Assembly: GCF_000685015.1 (NCBI RefSeq)
Contig: NZ_BAYA01000004.1
Location: 540,019-604,018 of the forward strand
DNA from: Paraburkholderia bannensis NBRC 103871
Lineage (GTDB): Bacteria; Pseudomonadota; Gammaproteobacteria; Burkholderiales; Burkholderiaceae
DNA: 64,000 bases
Reading direction: 5' to 3'
A model generated the notes under the pieces. The model saw nothing but the letters and a program-made list of their open reading frames with translations. It did not search any database and had not been told where the DNA came from. Below are positions 54,814 through 63,600 of the stretch, in pieces. Made by a program: the position numbers and the translations under genes. Every line of letters begins with the position of its first letter. Within the stretch, counting starts at the first letter, position 1.

Positions 54814-55761
54814 TTATCGCGCTTCGTCGGCGGGCTTTTCCAGGCCGGGCGGGCGCACGAAATCGTCGAGGAACGTCGATGGCTTGCCGTACTCCTCACG
54901 CGCGACCGCAAGCCACGCGCGCGCCGCATGCGAGAGATAGCCATTGCGCTTCCAGCCGATCGCCATGTCCCAGGTGATCTGCGGATCGGCGACCGGCAGG
55001 CAGGTGAAGCGCGCCGCGTCGAGCCTGCGCACATACGGCGCGGGCAGCAGCGCAATGCCCACGCCCGCGAGCACCAGCGCGGCCATCAAGTCCCAGTGGC
55101 CGCTGCGCCCGACGATCTGTGGCGTGAACCCGGCGGCGCGGCAGGCGTTGAGCACGACGTCGTTGAGCGCGAGGCTCTCGCCGTAGAACACGAACGGTTC
55201 CGTCGCGAGATCCGCGAGCGGCACGCTCGTCGCGCCGTCCCAGCGCGAGCCGCGCGGCGCGACCAGCCACAACAGTTCATGCGAGATCGGCAGCACGTCG
55301 ATCTGCTCCGGGTCGATCGGCAGCAGCACGCCGCCCAGTTCGAGCTCGCCGGAAATCAGCGCGGCCTCGATCGCGCGCGAGCCCTGCTCGAACAGCTTGA
55401 GTTCGATGCGCGGATAACGCTGGCGAAACGCGGCGATGGCGGGCGTGAAGAGCGAGCCGCCCATCGGCGGAATGCCGATGGTGACCTCGCCGCGCCCGAG
55501 CGTGCCGAGATCGGCGAGTTCGGCCTGCAACTGCGCATGCGCGGCGAGCACGTCCTGGCCGCGCTGATAGACGATGCGCCCGGCGTCGGTGAGCACCATC
55601 TGGCGCGCGTCGCGCAGCAGCAGCGGCGTGCCGGTCTCGTCTTCCAGCGCTTTCACCATCTTGCTGATGGTGGGCTGGGTGACGTGCAGCGCTTCGGCGG
55701 CGGCGGTGAAGCTCTGCTGCCGCACCACTTCGATGAAATAGCGTAGCGCGCGCAATTCCAC
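54814..55761 (-). CDS. LysR-type regulator, probable controller of the cidA/lrgB pair
   Basis: The 315-residue product is a LysR-family transcription regulator of typical length. Its N-terminal winged HTH reads SFTAAAEALHVTQPTISKMVKALEDETGTPLLLRD, and a C-terminal periplasmic-binding-protein-like effector domain follows. The start is GTG at 55761 with AGGAGA upstream. It is divergent from the LrgA/LrgB-like genes. CidR is known to be a LysR-type activator of cidABC, so the same pairing is likely. The effector molecule is unknown. Confidence 0.92.
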   Translation of the reverse strand: MELRALRYFIEVVRQQSFTAAAEALHVTQPTISKMVKALEDETGTPLLLRDARQMVLTDAGRIVYQRGQDVLAAHAQLQAELADLGTLGRGEVTIGIPPMGGSLFTPAIAAFRQRYPRIELKLFEQGSRAIEAALISGELELGGVLLPIDPEQIDVLPISHELLWLVAPRGSRWDGATSVPLADLATEPFVFYGESLALNDVVLNACRAAGFTPQIVGRSGHWDLMAALVLAGVGIALLPAPYVRRLDAARFTCLPVADPQITWDMAIGWKRNGYLSHAARAWLAVAREEYGKPSTFLDDFVRPPGLEKPADEAR

Positions 55762-55832
55762 GGTCGTCTCTCCTTGTTCTGGGCCCGCACGGACGATGCG
55801 TACCCGATAAACACCCGATAAGCACCCCTTCG

Positions 55833-55899
55833 CATTCCATTATGGAATGAAGTTGATGATTACAAGTCATTATATTTATGCTGCGCTGCACCCTATACT
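55833..55899 (+). promoter_or_regulatory. LysR operator and promoter of the cidA/lrgB pair
   Basis: A near-perfect palindrome CATTCCAT-T-ATGGAATG (55833-55849, 8-base arms) lies in an A/T-rich divergent region. TATACT at 55894-55899 is a good -10 without a proper -35. The palindrome centre is about 65 bases before the expected start point, the classic recognition-site position for LysR activators. A half-site-like CATTCCA recurs near 55907. Confidence 0.6.
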
Positions 55900-55931
55900 C
55901 AGATCCATTCCACTGTCACTTAGGGTTTGCC

Positions 55932-56393
55932 ATGACTGCTCCGACTCCCTCCGCTTCCGTCCCCGCAAAGGGTTTGATGGCGCGCGCTGGCCGGATCGCG
56001 GCGCAGTCGGCTCTGCTCGCCGGTGTCTGGTATATCGCCGACGCGCTCACGCGCACCGCGCATCTGCCGGTGCCGGGCGGGGTGGTGGGCCTCGTGCTGC
56101 TGCTCGTGCTGCTGTTCTGCGGCGGCGTGACGCCGCGCTGGGTCAAGGCGGGCGCGGACTGGCTGCTCTCGGACATGCTGCTGTTCTTCATCCCGGCCGC
56201 CGTGGCGGCGGTGCAGTACGGCGGCCTGTTTCGCGCCGATGGCTGGCGCCTCGCGCTGGTGGTCGTGGGCGGCACGCTGATGGTGATGTTCGCCGTGGCC
56301 TTCGCCGTCGAGCAGGCAGCGCGACTGGAACGCCGCCTGGAATTGCGCCGCGTCCAGAACGTGCGCCACGCACGCCATCTTGCGCGCGCCTGA
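55932..56393 (+). CDS. CidA/LrgA family holin-like protein
   Basis: CidA/LrgA proteins are small holin-like membrane proteins linked to murein hydrolase control and metabolite transport. The ATG at 55932 gives 153 residues with four hydrophobic segments. Family regions are LPVPGGVVGLVLLLVLLFCGGVTPRWVKAGADWLLSDMLLFFIPAAVAAVQYG. The C-terminus is Arg-rich and cytoplasmic. It precedes the lrgB-type gene by 73 bases. Confidence 0.9.
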   Translation: MTAPTPSASVPAKGLMARAGRIAAQSALLAGVWYIADALTRTAHLPVPGGVVGLVLLLVLLFCGGVTPRWVKAGADWLLSDMLLFFIPAAVAAVQYGGLFRADGWRLALVVVGGTLMVMFAVAFAVEQAARLERRLELRRVQNVRHARHLARA

Positions 56394-56466
56394 GCGCTGG
56401 ACTAGCGCGCATCTGAATCGACGCGTCCTGATTTGACCTTACGCACTCCCAAAGGATGATCCCGTC

Positions 56467-57189
56467 ATGAACACGTTTTACGCATCCCTGTTCGCCGACG
56501 ATGCCTCGCGGCTGATCGCCGCAGGCTGCTTCATCCTGACGGTCGCGCTCTATTTCGCGTCGAAGTCGCTCTATGCGCGCTTTCGCTCGCCCTGGCTCAC
56601 GCCGCTCGTGGCCGTGCCCGCCGTGCTGGCCGCCTTCGTCTTGCTGCTGCATATTCCGTATCCGGTCTACTTCCAGGACACGCGCTGGCTGATGTGGCTG
56701 CTGGGCCCGGCGACCGTCGCTTTCGCCGTGCCGATCTACGAATACCGCGACCTGCTCAAGCGCCACTGGATTTCGCTGACGGTGGGCGTGACGGTCGGCA
56801 TCATCGTGGCGGTGGGCGGTTCGCTGGCGCTCGCCAAGCTGCTGCATCTCTCGCCGGAACTGCAGCGCAGCCTGATGACGCGCTCGATCTCGACGCCTTT
56901 CGCGCTGGCCGTCTCCGACAAGATTCACGCGCCGCGCGACCTCACTGCGCTGTTCGTGATCGCCACGGGCGTGTGCGGCATGTTGTTCGGCGAGCTGGTG
57001 CTGGGTCTCGTGCCGCTGCGCACGCGGCTCGCGCGCGGCGCGCTGTTCGGTGCGGCGGCGCACGGCGTGGGCACCGCGAAGGCCCGCGAACTGGGACGCG
57101 AAGAGGGCGTCGTTGCCAGCCTCACGATGATGATTGCAGGCGTGGTGATGGTGCTGCTCGCGCCGGCGCTGGGTTTCCTGCCGGTATGA
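56467..57189 (+). CDS. LrgB/CidB family membrane protein
   Basis: LrgB/CidB proteins partner CidA/LrgA. The 240-residue product has about six or seven hydrophobic segments. The conserved stretch LMTRSISTPFALAVSDKIHAPRDLTALFVIATGVCGMLFGELVLGL, and RGALFGAAAHGVGTAKARELGREEGVVASLTMMIAG, are typical. It has normal length and follows the cidA-type gene. Confidence 0.93.
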   Translation: MNTFYASLFADDASRLIAAGCFILTVALYFASKSLYARFRSPWLTPLVAVPAVLAAFVLLLHIPYPVYFQDTRWLMWLLGPATVAFAVPIYEYRDLLKRHWISLTVGVTVGIIVAVGGSLALAKLLHLSPELQRSLMTRSISTPFALAVSDKIHAPRDLTALFVIATGVCGMLFGELVLGLVPLRTRLARGALFGAAAHGVGTAKARELGREEGVVASLTMMIAGVVMVLLAPALGFLPV

Positions 57190-57193
57190 GCCC

Positions 57194-57231
57194 GACGCGG
57201 GCCGCCCGCGTCTAGAGCAAATTCGATTTGC
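57194..57231. other. Two hairpins after the lrgB-type gene
   Basis: GACGCGGG-CCG-CCCGCGTC (57194-57212) is a perfect 8-base stem starting four bases after the stop. GCAAAT-TCG-ATTTGC (57217-57231) follows. No T-run is present, so termination by the first hairpin is only possible. Confidence 0.5.
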
Positions 57232-57358
57232 GGGTTCGGGCAGTTGCTACGCACGCCCAGGCCCGCCGGTCATTTCGCGACGCGCCTATGATGCTGGGCA
57301 TTCCGGCAGCGGGCCCAAACGGCCCGAATGGCTGGCCGGGTTCATACGCGTTGCCATC

Positions 57359-58129
57359 ATGTCCCCCATTTCCATCGTTATTCCCTGCTTCAATGGCGCC
57401 GCCACGATTGCGCGTGCGTTGCAAAGCTGTCTTTCGCAACCCGACGTTGCGCAGATTATCGTCGTGGACGACGGCTCGACCGATGCTTCGGCGTCGATCG
57501 TGCGCACCTATGCCATGCACGACAGCCGCATCCGGCTGCTGCAGACCGCGCGCAACGGCGGCCCGGCTCGCGCGCGCAACTGGGCGGCACTGCATGCGGG
57601 CACGCCGCTCATCGCCTTTCTCGACGCCAACGACGAATATGTGCCCGGCGCGCTGGGCCCGGCACTGGACTACCTGGCGCAGCATCCGGGCGCCGCTGTC
57701 GTACGCCTGGACGTCGAATTCGTCGGCTTCCCGGCGCGGCTGAATCAGCATCCCGACTTCGCGCGTCATGCGGCCGTGCTCAGCAACACGGTGCCGAGCA
57801 GTCTCGTGATGCGTCGCAGCGTCTTTCTCGCGCTTGGCGGCTTCCCGATGGACGAAGTGTTCCGTCGCCACGGCGGAGAGGACGGCGCGCTGTCGTGGGC
57901 GCTCAGCGAGATCTTCGCGCAGCATCGCCTCACGGACGCGAAACGTGTGCGAATGCACTACCACGACGGCATTCACGCCGAGAAATTCATGAATATCCAG
58001 ATGGGTTTCGCGCAAGTCGACCCGCCTGCGGGCGACGAGACCCTGAATGCATCGCGGGCGTTCCTCGATGCAGCGCTCGCCAACCTGCGCCAGCTGCAAG
58101 CGGTCGAACGGGTCAGCCACGCCACCTGA
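57359..58129 (+). CDS. Family 2 glycosyltransferase
   Basis: The 256-residue product is a GT-A fold glycosyltransferase. It has the N-terminal ISIVIPCFNGAATIARAL, the nucleotide-binding VVDDGSTD (Asp37/38) and a DxD-like DANDEY at 89-94. It lacks membrane segments. No Shine-Dalgarno is evident before the ATG. It is alone between lrgB and ahcY. The acceptor and sugar are unknown. Confidence 0.85.
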   Translation: MSPISIVIPCFNGAATIARALQSCLSQPDVAQIIVVDDGSTDASASIVRTYAMHDSRIRLLQTARNGGPARARNWAALHAGTPLIAFLDANDEYVPGALGPALDYLAQHPGAAVVRLDVEFVGFPARLNQHPDFARHAAVLSNTVPSSLVMRRSVFLALGGFPMDEVFRRHGGEDGALSWALSEIFAQHRLTDAKRVRMHYHDGIHAEKFMNIQMGFAQVDPPAGDETLNASRAFLDAALANLRQLQAVERVSHAT

Positions 58130-58187
58130 ATCTGCTGCATTAAATGCCGCGCTGCCCCTATTCGTGCGCGCGGCTGTCATCTCGTTT

Positions 58188-58196
58188 TGCTACAAT
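58188..58196 (+). promoter_or_regulatory. Extended -10 promoter of ahcY
   Basis: TGC followed by TACAAT (58191-58196) forms an extended -10 element; no -35 consensus is present. Transcription would start near 58203, just before the SAH riboswitch, which supports the call. Confidence 0.65.
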
Positions 58197-58204
58197 CACG
58201 CCTC

Positions 58205-58275
58205 GTCTTCGAGGAGCGTTGCGACAGGACGCGGTACATAGCCGCATGACCTGCCAGGCTCGAAGGCGCTCAATC
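58205..58275 (+). ncRNA. S-adenosylhomocysteine (SAH) riboswitch
   Basis: The leader of ahcY matches the SAH riboswitch plan. CTTCGAG (58207-58213) pairs with CTCGAAG (58259-58265), while GAGCG (58214-58218) pairs with CGCTC (58267-58271). The two helices cross, forming the expected pseudoknot. An inner GCGG/CCGC hairpin lies at 58231-58245. The conserved GAGGAGCG...TTGCGAC and GGCTCG...GGCGCTCA segments are present. Binding of SAH by this RNA class turns on expression of SAH recycling genes, consistent with ahcY downstream. Confidence 0.9.
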
Positions 58276-58357
58276 CGGTGAATTCCACAGAATTCCCGCA
58301 CTGAAAAAACGGCGCTCACGTCTTTAATTTCTAGTCACTTTTAGAAAGGAGGGCGTG

Positions 58358-59776
58358 ATGAACGCCGCAATTCCGCAAGATCAAGCCAACGATTTCGTCG
58401 TCGCCGATATGTCGCTTGCCGCCTGGGGCCGCAAGGAACTCGATATCGCCGAAACCGAAATGCCCGGTCTCGTCCAGACCCGCGAAGAATACAAGGCGCA
58501 ACAGCCGCTGAAGGGCGCGCGCATCGCCGGTTCGCTGCACATGACGATCCAGACGGGCGTGCTGATCGAAACGCTGACGGCACTGGGCGCCGACGTGCGC
58601 TGGGCCTCGTGCAACATCTTCTCGACGCAGGATCACGCTGCTGCCGCCATCGCTGCGGGCGGCACGCCGGTGTTCGCATTCAAGGGCGAATCGCTCGACG
58701 AATACTGGGAATTCTCGCACCGCATCTTCGAATGGCCGAACGGCGAATTCGCCAACATGATCCTGGACGACGGCGGCGACGCAACGCTGCTGCTGATCCT
58801 CGGCGCGAAGGCTGAAAAAGACCGCTCGGTTATTTCGAAGCCGACGAACGAGGAGGAAGTCGCACTGTACAAGTCGATCGCAGCTCACCTCGACATCGAC
58901 CCGGCGTGGTACTCGACGCGCCTGTCGCACATCAAGGGCGTGACCGAAGAAACCACCACGGGCGTGCACCGCCTGTACCAGATGGAAAAGGAAGGCCGCC
59001 TGCCGTTCCCGGCCATCAACGTCAACGACTCGGTCACGAAGTCGAAGTTCGACAACCTGTACGGCTGCCGCGAATCGCTCGTGGACGGCATCAAGCGCGC
59101 GACCGACGTGATGATCGCGGGCAAGATCGCGGTCGTGGCCGGTTACGGCGACGTGGGCAAGGGCTGCGCGCAATCGCTGCGTGGTCTGGGCGCGACCGTG
59201 TGGGTCACGGAAATCGATCCGATCTGCGCACTGCAGGCCGCGATGGAAGGCTACCGCGTCGTGACGATGGAATACGCCGCCGACAAGGCCGACATCTTCG
59301 TGACGGCGACGGGCAACTACCACGTCATCAACCACGACCACATGAAGGCGATGCGCCACAACGCCATCGTCTGCAACATCGGCCACTTCGACTCGGAAAT
59401 CGACGTTGCGTCGACGCGCCAGTACCAGTGGGACAACATCAAGCCGCAAGTCGACCACATCATCTTCCCGGACGGCAAGCGCGTGATCCTGCTGGCCGAA
59501 GGCCGCCTCGTGAACCTGGGCTGCGCCACGGGCCACCCGTCGTTCGTGATGTCGAACTCGTTCACGAACCAGACGCTCGCGCAGATCGAACTGTTCGTCG
59601 ACGGCGCCAAGTACGAAAACAAGGTCTACGTGCTGCCCAAGCACCTCGACGAAAAGGTCGCGCGCCTGCACCTGGCTCGCATCGGCGCGAACCTGTCGGT
59701 GCTGTCGGACGATCAGGCTTCGTACATCGGCGTCGACAAGAACGGCCCGTTCAAGCCGAACCACTACCGCTACTAA
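58358..59776 (+). CDS. ahcY: S-adenosylhomocysteine hydrolase
   Basis: AhcY splits S-adenosylhomocysteine into homocysteine and adenosine using bound NAD+. The ATG at 58358 is preferred over the adjacent GTG at 58355 because AAGGAGG then has better spacing. The 472-residue product has [28 protein letters not shown], the NAD-binding [13 protein letters not shown] and the C-terminal [12 protein letters not shown], all diagnostic. It is controlled by the SAH riboswitch upstream and is followed by metF, joining two steps of the methyl cycle. Confidence 0.98.
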   Translation: MNAAIPQDQANDFVVADMSLAAWGRKELDIAETEMPGLVQTREEYKAQQPLKGARIAGSLHMTIQTGVLIETLTALGADVRWASCNIFSTQDHAAAAIAAGGTPVFAFKGESLDEYWEFSHRIFEWPNGEFANMILDDGGDATLLLILGAKAEKDRSVISKPTNEEEVALYKSIAAHLDIDPAWYSTRLSHIKGVTEETTTGVHRLYQMEKEGRLPFPAINVNDSVTKSKFDNLYGCRESLVDGIKRATDVMIAGKIAVVAGYGDVGKGCAQSLRGLGATVWVTEIDPICALQAAMEGYRVVTMEYAADKADIFVTATGNYHVINHDHMKAMRHNAIVCNIGHFDSEIDVASTRQYQWDNIKPQVDHIIFPDGKRVILLAEGRLVNLGCATGHPSFVMSNSFTNQTLAQIELFVDGAKYENKVYVLPKHLDEKVARLHLARIGANLSVLSDDQASYIGVDKNGPFKPNHYRY

Positions 59777-59867
59777 GCAAGCGGCTCGTTACGGCTCGAT
59801 ACAAAAGCGCTACGAGGTGGCCCGATTTTTTAAGCCACCTTTAAGCGACCAGCCCGATGCTGTGCTC

Positions 59868-59901
59868 ACGCCCGCGCGCTATTTTTAACGTGCGCGGGCG
59901 C
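59868..59901 (+). other. Hairpin between ahcY and the holin-like gene
   Basis: CGCCCGCGC and GCGCGGGCG form a nine-base stem around an A/T-rich loop. A smaller AGGTGGC/GCCACCT hairpin lies at 59815-59840. These may attenuate transcription or stabilise the ahcY mRNA end. T-runs lie in the loops, not after the stems. Confidence 0.5.
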
Positions 59902-59933
59902 ACCGCATAACCACGACGCAAGAGGACCTATCC

Positions 59934-60287
59934 ATGACCGTGCTGCTCACCTGGCTGATCAATGCGCTGGCACTGCTGATCATCACCTGGCTCGTTCCGT
60001 CGATCCATGTGCGCAGCTTCGGCACCGCGCTCATCGTCGCGCTCGTGCTCGGCCTCATCAATGCCGTGCTGCGCCCGGTGCTCATCGTGCTGACGCTGCC
60101 CGTGACCATCCTCACGCTCGGCGTGTTCATCCTCGTGGTGAATGCACTGTGCTTCTGGCTGGCCGCGTCGCTGCTCAAGGGCTTCGAGGTGTCGGGCTTC
60201 TGGTCGGCGTTCTTTGGCTCGATCCTCTACAGCATCGTCTCGTGGCTGCTGTCGGCGCTGATCTTCGGCAACCGCAGCCTCGGCTGA
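59934..60287 (+). CDS. Phage holin family 4 (4-TM) membrane protein
   Basis: The 117-residue product has four hydrophobic segments and a short end, resembling the Phage_holin_4_2 (DUF360) family: LITWLVPSIHVRSFGTALIVALVLGLINAVLRPVLIVLTLPVTILTLGVFILVVNALCFWLAASL. Chromosomal members are widespread and are not evidence of a prophage. It lies between ahcY and metF, an arrangement I associate with Burkholderia-type genomes, and may be co-transcribed with them. Its function is unknown. Confidence 0.83.
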   Translation: MTVLLTWLINALALLIITWLVPSIHVRSFGTALIVALVLGLINAVLRPVLIVLTLPVTILTLGVFILVVNALCFWLAASLLKGFEVSGFWSAFFGSILYSIVSWLLSALIFGNRSLG

Positions 60288-60297
60288 CGCTCGCATG

Positions 60298-60319
60298 GCC
60301 GAAGCCCCGCGCTTCGGCC
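60298..60319 (+). other. Hairpin before metF
   Basis: GGCCGAAGC and GCTTCGGCC form a perfect nine-base stem with a short CCCGC-type loop, 20 bases before the metF ATG. There is no T-run, so it may be an mRNA processing or stability element rather than a terminator. Confidence 0.45.
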
Positions 60320-60339
60320 TGCTTCTCCAAAAAGCGATC

Positions 60340-61170
60340 ATGAAACCGATCGAACTCTCATTCGAATTCTTCCCGCCGAAGACCGCGGAAGGCGTCGAGA
60401 AGCTGCGCGCCACGCGTGCGCAACTGCTCACGCACAAGCCGCGCTTCGTGTCGGTGACCTTCGGCGCGGGCGGCTCGACGCAGCAGGGCACGCTCGACAC
60501 CGTCGCCGAAATCGCGAAGGAAGGCGTCGATGCGGCGCCCCACCTGTCGTGTATCGGCGCGACCCGCGACAGCCTGCGCGAAATCCTCGCCCAGTACCGC
60601 TCGCACGGCATCCGTCACATCGTGGCGCTGCGCGGCGACCTGCCTTCGGGCATGGGCGAGATGGGCGAGCTGCGCTACGCGTCGGATCTCGTCGCCTTTA
60701 TCCGCGAGGAAACCGGCGACGCGTTCCACATCGAAGTGGCCGCCTACCCCGAATACCACCCGCAGGCGCGCTCGCCGCGCCACGATCTGGAAGCGTTCGC
60801 GCAGAAGGTGAAGGCGGGCGCGGATTCGGCGATCACGCAGTACTTCTTCAACGCGGACGCGTATTTCCGCTTTGTCGAAGACGCGAAGAAGCAGGGCGTC
60901 GATATCCCCATCGTGCCCGGCATCATGCCGATCACGAACTACTCGCAGCTCATGCGCTTCTCGGAAATGTGCGGCGCGGAAGTGCCGCGCTGGGTCGCGA
61001 AGCGTCTGGAAAGCTTCGGCGACGACCGCGAGTCGATCCGCGCGTTCGGCCTCGACGTGGTGACGGATTTGTGCCGCCGTCTCGTCGATGCAGGCGCACC
61101 GGGTCTGCACTTCTACACGCTCAACGCGGCGGGTGCGACCAAGGCGATCTGCGAACGGCTTGCGCTCTGA
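60340..61170 (+). CDS. metF: Methylenetetrahydrofolate reductase
   Basis: MetF reduces 5,10-methylene-THF to 5-methyl-THF, the methyl donor for methionine synthesis. The ATG at 60340 yields 276 residues and the family start KPIELSFEFFPPKTAEG. The FAD-binding TIM-barrel motifs HLSCIGATRDSL, IRHIVALRGDLPSG, IEVAAYPEYHPQ and GADSAITQYFFNAD are present. The homocysteine made by AhcY is the methyl acceptor, so the ahcY-metF grouping is logical. Confidence 0.97.
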   Translation: MKPIELSFEFFPPKTAEGVEKLRATRAQLLTHKPRFVSVTFGAGGSTQQGTLDTVAEIAKEGVDAAPHLSCIGATRDSLREILAQYRSHGIRHIVALRGDLPSGMGEMGELRYASDLVAFIREETGDAFHIEVAAYPEYHPQARSPRHDLEAFAQKVKAGADSAITQYFFNADAYFRFVEDAKKQGVDIPIVPGIMPITNYSQLMRFSEMCGAEVPRWVAKRLESFGDDRESIRAFGLDVVTDLCRRLVDAGAPGLHFYTLNAAGATKAICERLAL

Positions 61171-61202
61171 TAGCATCCCGGCAGCACTTTGCAGCCAATA
61201 CG

Positions 61203-61245
61203 AACCGCGCGGTTCCCGGACGTCCGGGCCGCGCGGTTTTTGTTT
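61203..61245 (+). terminator. Terminator after metF
   Basis: AACCGCGCGG (61203-61212) pairs with CCGCGCGGTT (61229-61238), enclosing a second CCCGGAC/GTCCGGG hairpin, and is followed by a T-rich tail. It should end the ahcY-metF unit. Confidence 0.88.
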
Positions 61246-61296
61246 GTGCTTCAGGTCGCTCATTGACGTTCATCAAGATTGAACTTATGAGACGGT

Positions 61297-61304
61297 GCCG
61301 ATAA
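61297..61304 (+). promoter_or_regulatory. Isolated sigma-28-like -10 box upstream of the GT41 gene
   Basis: GCCGATAA is the perfect FliA -10 sequence, located 53 bases before the ATG. The -35 area is poor: TGAACTTA (61280-61287) has a spacer two bases too short, and TCAAGATT (61273-61280) one of 16. It may be a weak FliA promoter or chance. Confidence 0.4.
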
Positions 61305-61356
61305 TCGAAGGTTATCTTTCCTGGATAGCCTGATCGCGCTAGGGCGTTCCCATGCG

Positions 61357-63573
61357 ATGCGGGCCGCTCTCATGACGTCTCCTTCCGCTCAAGAAGCCGT
61401 ACCGACCTTCGCCGATGCGCTCGCCGCCTGGCGCAATGGCGCACACGACGCAGCGCGCAGCCACTGCGCACAACTGATCGCCGCCGATCCCCACAACGCG
61501 GACGCCCTCCATCTGGCCGGCGTGTGCGACCTGGAGCGCGACCGTCTCGCGGCCCGCGCGCTGATCGGACGCGCCATCGCGCTGCGCGAGGATCCGCATT
61601 TCCTGGTGAACTTCGCGCTCACCTGCGACCGTCACGCCGAGAACGACATGGCCGTTGCCGCGCTGACCCGCGCGCTGGCTTTGAAGCCCGATTTCACGCA
61701 CGCGCTCAACAATCTCGCCAATCTGTACGACGCGCGTGGCGAGCGCGCGCAGGCCGCCGCATTGCTCGAACGCGTGGTGACGCTGGAGCCGGACTATGCC
61801 GCAGCGCATTACAACCTGGGCAGTGTGCTGCTGCCGCTGGGCGATCTCGCGCGCGCGGAAGCCGAATTGCGCCGCGCGGTGGAACTGGCACCGGCCCACG
61901 TGAGCGCCTGGAACAACCTGGCGAGCGTACTCATCGCGGGCAACCGCAAGTCCGAGGCGCAGACGCTGCTGGAGCATGCCCATGCGCTCGCGCCGGATTC
62001 CATCGACGTCCTGATCAACCTCGGCGTCCTGCTGCGCAACGTGGGCCGCATGGACGAAGCGAAAGCGCTGCTCGCTCGCGCGGTCGAGCTCGCGCCCGGC
62101 AACGCCAATGCCTGGAACAACTACGGCAACGTCTTTATCGAGCTGGGCGACTCCGATGCCGCGCTACAGGCATTCGCGCGCGCGCTCGAAATACGCCCCG
62201 ATTTCGCCCATGCGTGGAGCAACTACGGCAATGCCCTGAAGGCCGCAGGCGACCTTGAGGCCGCGATCGACGCCTACCGCCGCGCATTGGTGTGCGATGC
62301 GAACAATGAAGGCGCGCACTGCAATCTCGTCTACGCGACGATGTTCGCCACAGATGACGGCATGGCGATCCGCGCCGAGGCGCAGCGTTACGCGGCGCGC
62401 CACGATGCGCCTTATCTGGCCGCTCCGGCGCAGCATGCGAATGTGCCCGATCCGGCGCGGCGCCTGCGCATCGGCTATGTCTCGCCCGATTTTCGCAATC
62501 ACTGCCAGTCGCTGTTCACGTTGCCGATGTTCGCGCAGCACGATCGCGCGGCCTTCGAGATCGTCTGCTATGCAAGCGTCGCGCAGCCCGACGACGTGAC
62601 GGCGCGACTCGGCACGCTAGTCGATCTCTGGCGCGACGTGCGCGACTTCGACGACGCGCGTCTTGCCCAGCAGATCCGCGATGACGGCATCGATATCCTC
62701 GTCGACCTCACCATGCATATGGCCGACACGCGGCGGGCGCTGTTCGCGCGCCGGCCCGCGCCGGTGCAGGTCGCGTGGCTCGCCTATCCCGGCACGACGG
62801 GCAGTCCGGCGACAGGCTGGCGGCTCACTGATCCGTGGCTCGATCCCCTCGGCGAGCCCGGTATCGATGCGCAGTACACCGAACGGTCGCTGCGCCTGCC
62901 CGATACCTTCTGGTGTTACGCGCCGTTCGAGGCCGCGCAAAGCATGAACGAACTGCCCGCATTGACGGCGGGGCACATCACCTTCGGCTGCCTGAACAAT
63001 CCCTGCAAGCTCACCGATGCCACCTTCGCGCTGTGGGCGGGCGTATTCGCGGCGCTTGCCGACGCGCGGCTCGTGCTGATGGCGCCCGCGGGCGCTGCAC
63101 GCGAGCGGCTGCTCGCACGACTGGCCGCGCACGGCATCGAGGCGGCGCGCGTGCGCTTCGTGGGCTTCCAGCCGCGCGCGGACTATCTGTCGACATGGGC
63201 GCAGGTCGATATCGCGCTCGACACGTTCCCCTACAACGGCCACACCACGAGTCTCGATGCGTTCTGGATGGGCGTGCCGGTGCCCACGCGCGTGGGTCGC
63301 TCGGCGGCGAGCCGCGCGGGGCTGTCGCTGCTCAGCAATCTTGGCCTGACGGAACTGGCAGCGGGCGACGATGCCGCGTATGTGCGTACCGTCGTGGCGC
63401 TCGCGCGCGACCTGCCGCGTCTGGCCGCGTTGCGGGCTGGGCTGCGCGCACGCATGGCGGCCTCGCCGCTGATGGACGCCGAGCGTTTCACCCGCAATAT
63501 CGAGGCGGCTTATCGCCTGATGTGGCGCGACTGGTGCGGGCAGGACGGTCGCGGCACGCCTCGGGGCGCGTGA
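61357..63573 (+). CDS. TPR-containing GT41 (O-GlcNAc transferase-like) glycosyltransferase
   Basis: The 738-residue product has about nine TPR units in its first half (residues 15-330; for example ALNNLANLYDARGERAQAAALLERVVTLEPDYAAAHYNLG). A C-terminal GT41 catalytic domain follows (about 370-730). His382 in SPDFRNH and the later PVQVAWLAYPGTTGS, ITFGCLNNPCKLT, RVRFVGFQPRADYLSTWAQVDIALDTFPYNGHTTSLDAFWMGVPV are typical. The start may also be ATG 61372. Bacterial relatives glycosylate proteins, including flagellin or adhesins. It lies far from fliC here, so the substrate is open. Confidence 0.9.
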   Translation: MRAALMTSPSAQEAVPTFADALAAWRNGAHDAARSHCAQLIAADPHNADALHLAGVCDLERDRLAARALIGRAIALREDPHFLVNFALTCDRHAENDMAVAALTRALALKPDFTHALNNLANLYDARGERAQAAALLERVVTLEPDYAAAHYNLGSVLLPLGDLARAEAELRRAVELAPAHVSAWNNLASVLIAGNRKSEAQTLLEHAHALAPDSIDVLINLGVLLRNVGRMDEAKALLARAVELAPGNANAWNNYGNVFIELGDSDAALQAFARALEIRPDFAHAWSNYGNALKAAGDLEAAIDAYRRALVCDANNEGAHCNLVYATMFATDDGMAIRAEAQRYAARHDAPYLAAPAQHANVPDPARRLRIGYVSPDFRNHCQSLFTLPMFAQHDRAAFEIVCYASVAQPDDVTARLGTLVDLWRDVRDFDDARLAQQIRDDGIDILVDLTMHMADTRRALFARRPAPVQVAWLAYPGTTGSPATGWRLTDPWLDPLGEPGIDAQYTERSLRLPDTFWCYAPFEAAQSMNELPALTAGHITFGCLNNPCKLTDATFALWAGVFAALADARLVLMAPAGAARERLLARLAAHGIEAARVRFVGFQPRADYLSTWAQVDIALDTFPYNGHTTSLDAFWMGVPVPTRVGRSAASRAGLSLLSNLGLTELAAGDDAAYVRTVVALARDLPRLAALRAGLRARMAASPLMDAERFTRNIEAAYRLMWRDWCGQDGRGTPRGA

Positions 63574-63600
63574 AATATCGGTGCGATAAGGTCGGGTATT

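Noticed and set aside
59934..60287. Holin-like gene as evidence of a prophage
   Set aside because: The family is common on chromosomes, and no lysin, structural or integrase genes are nearby; neighbours are ahcY and metF.
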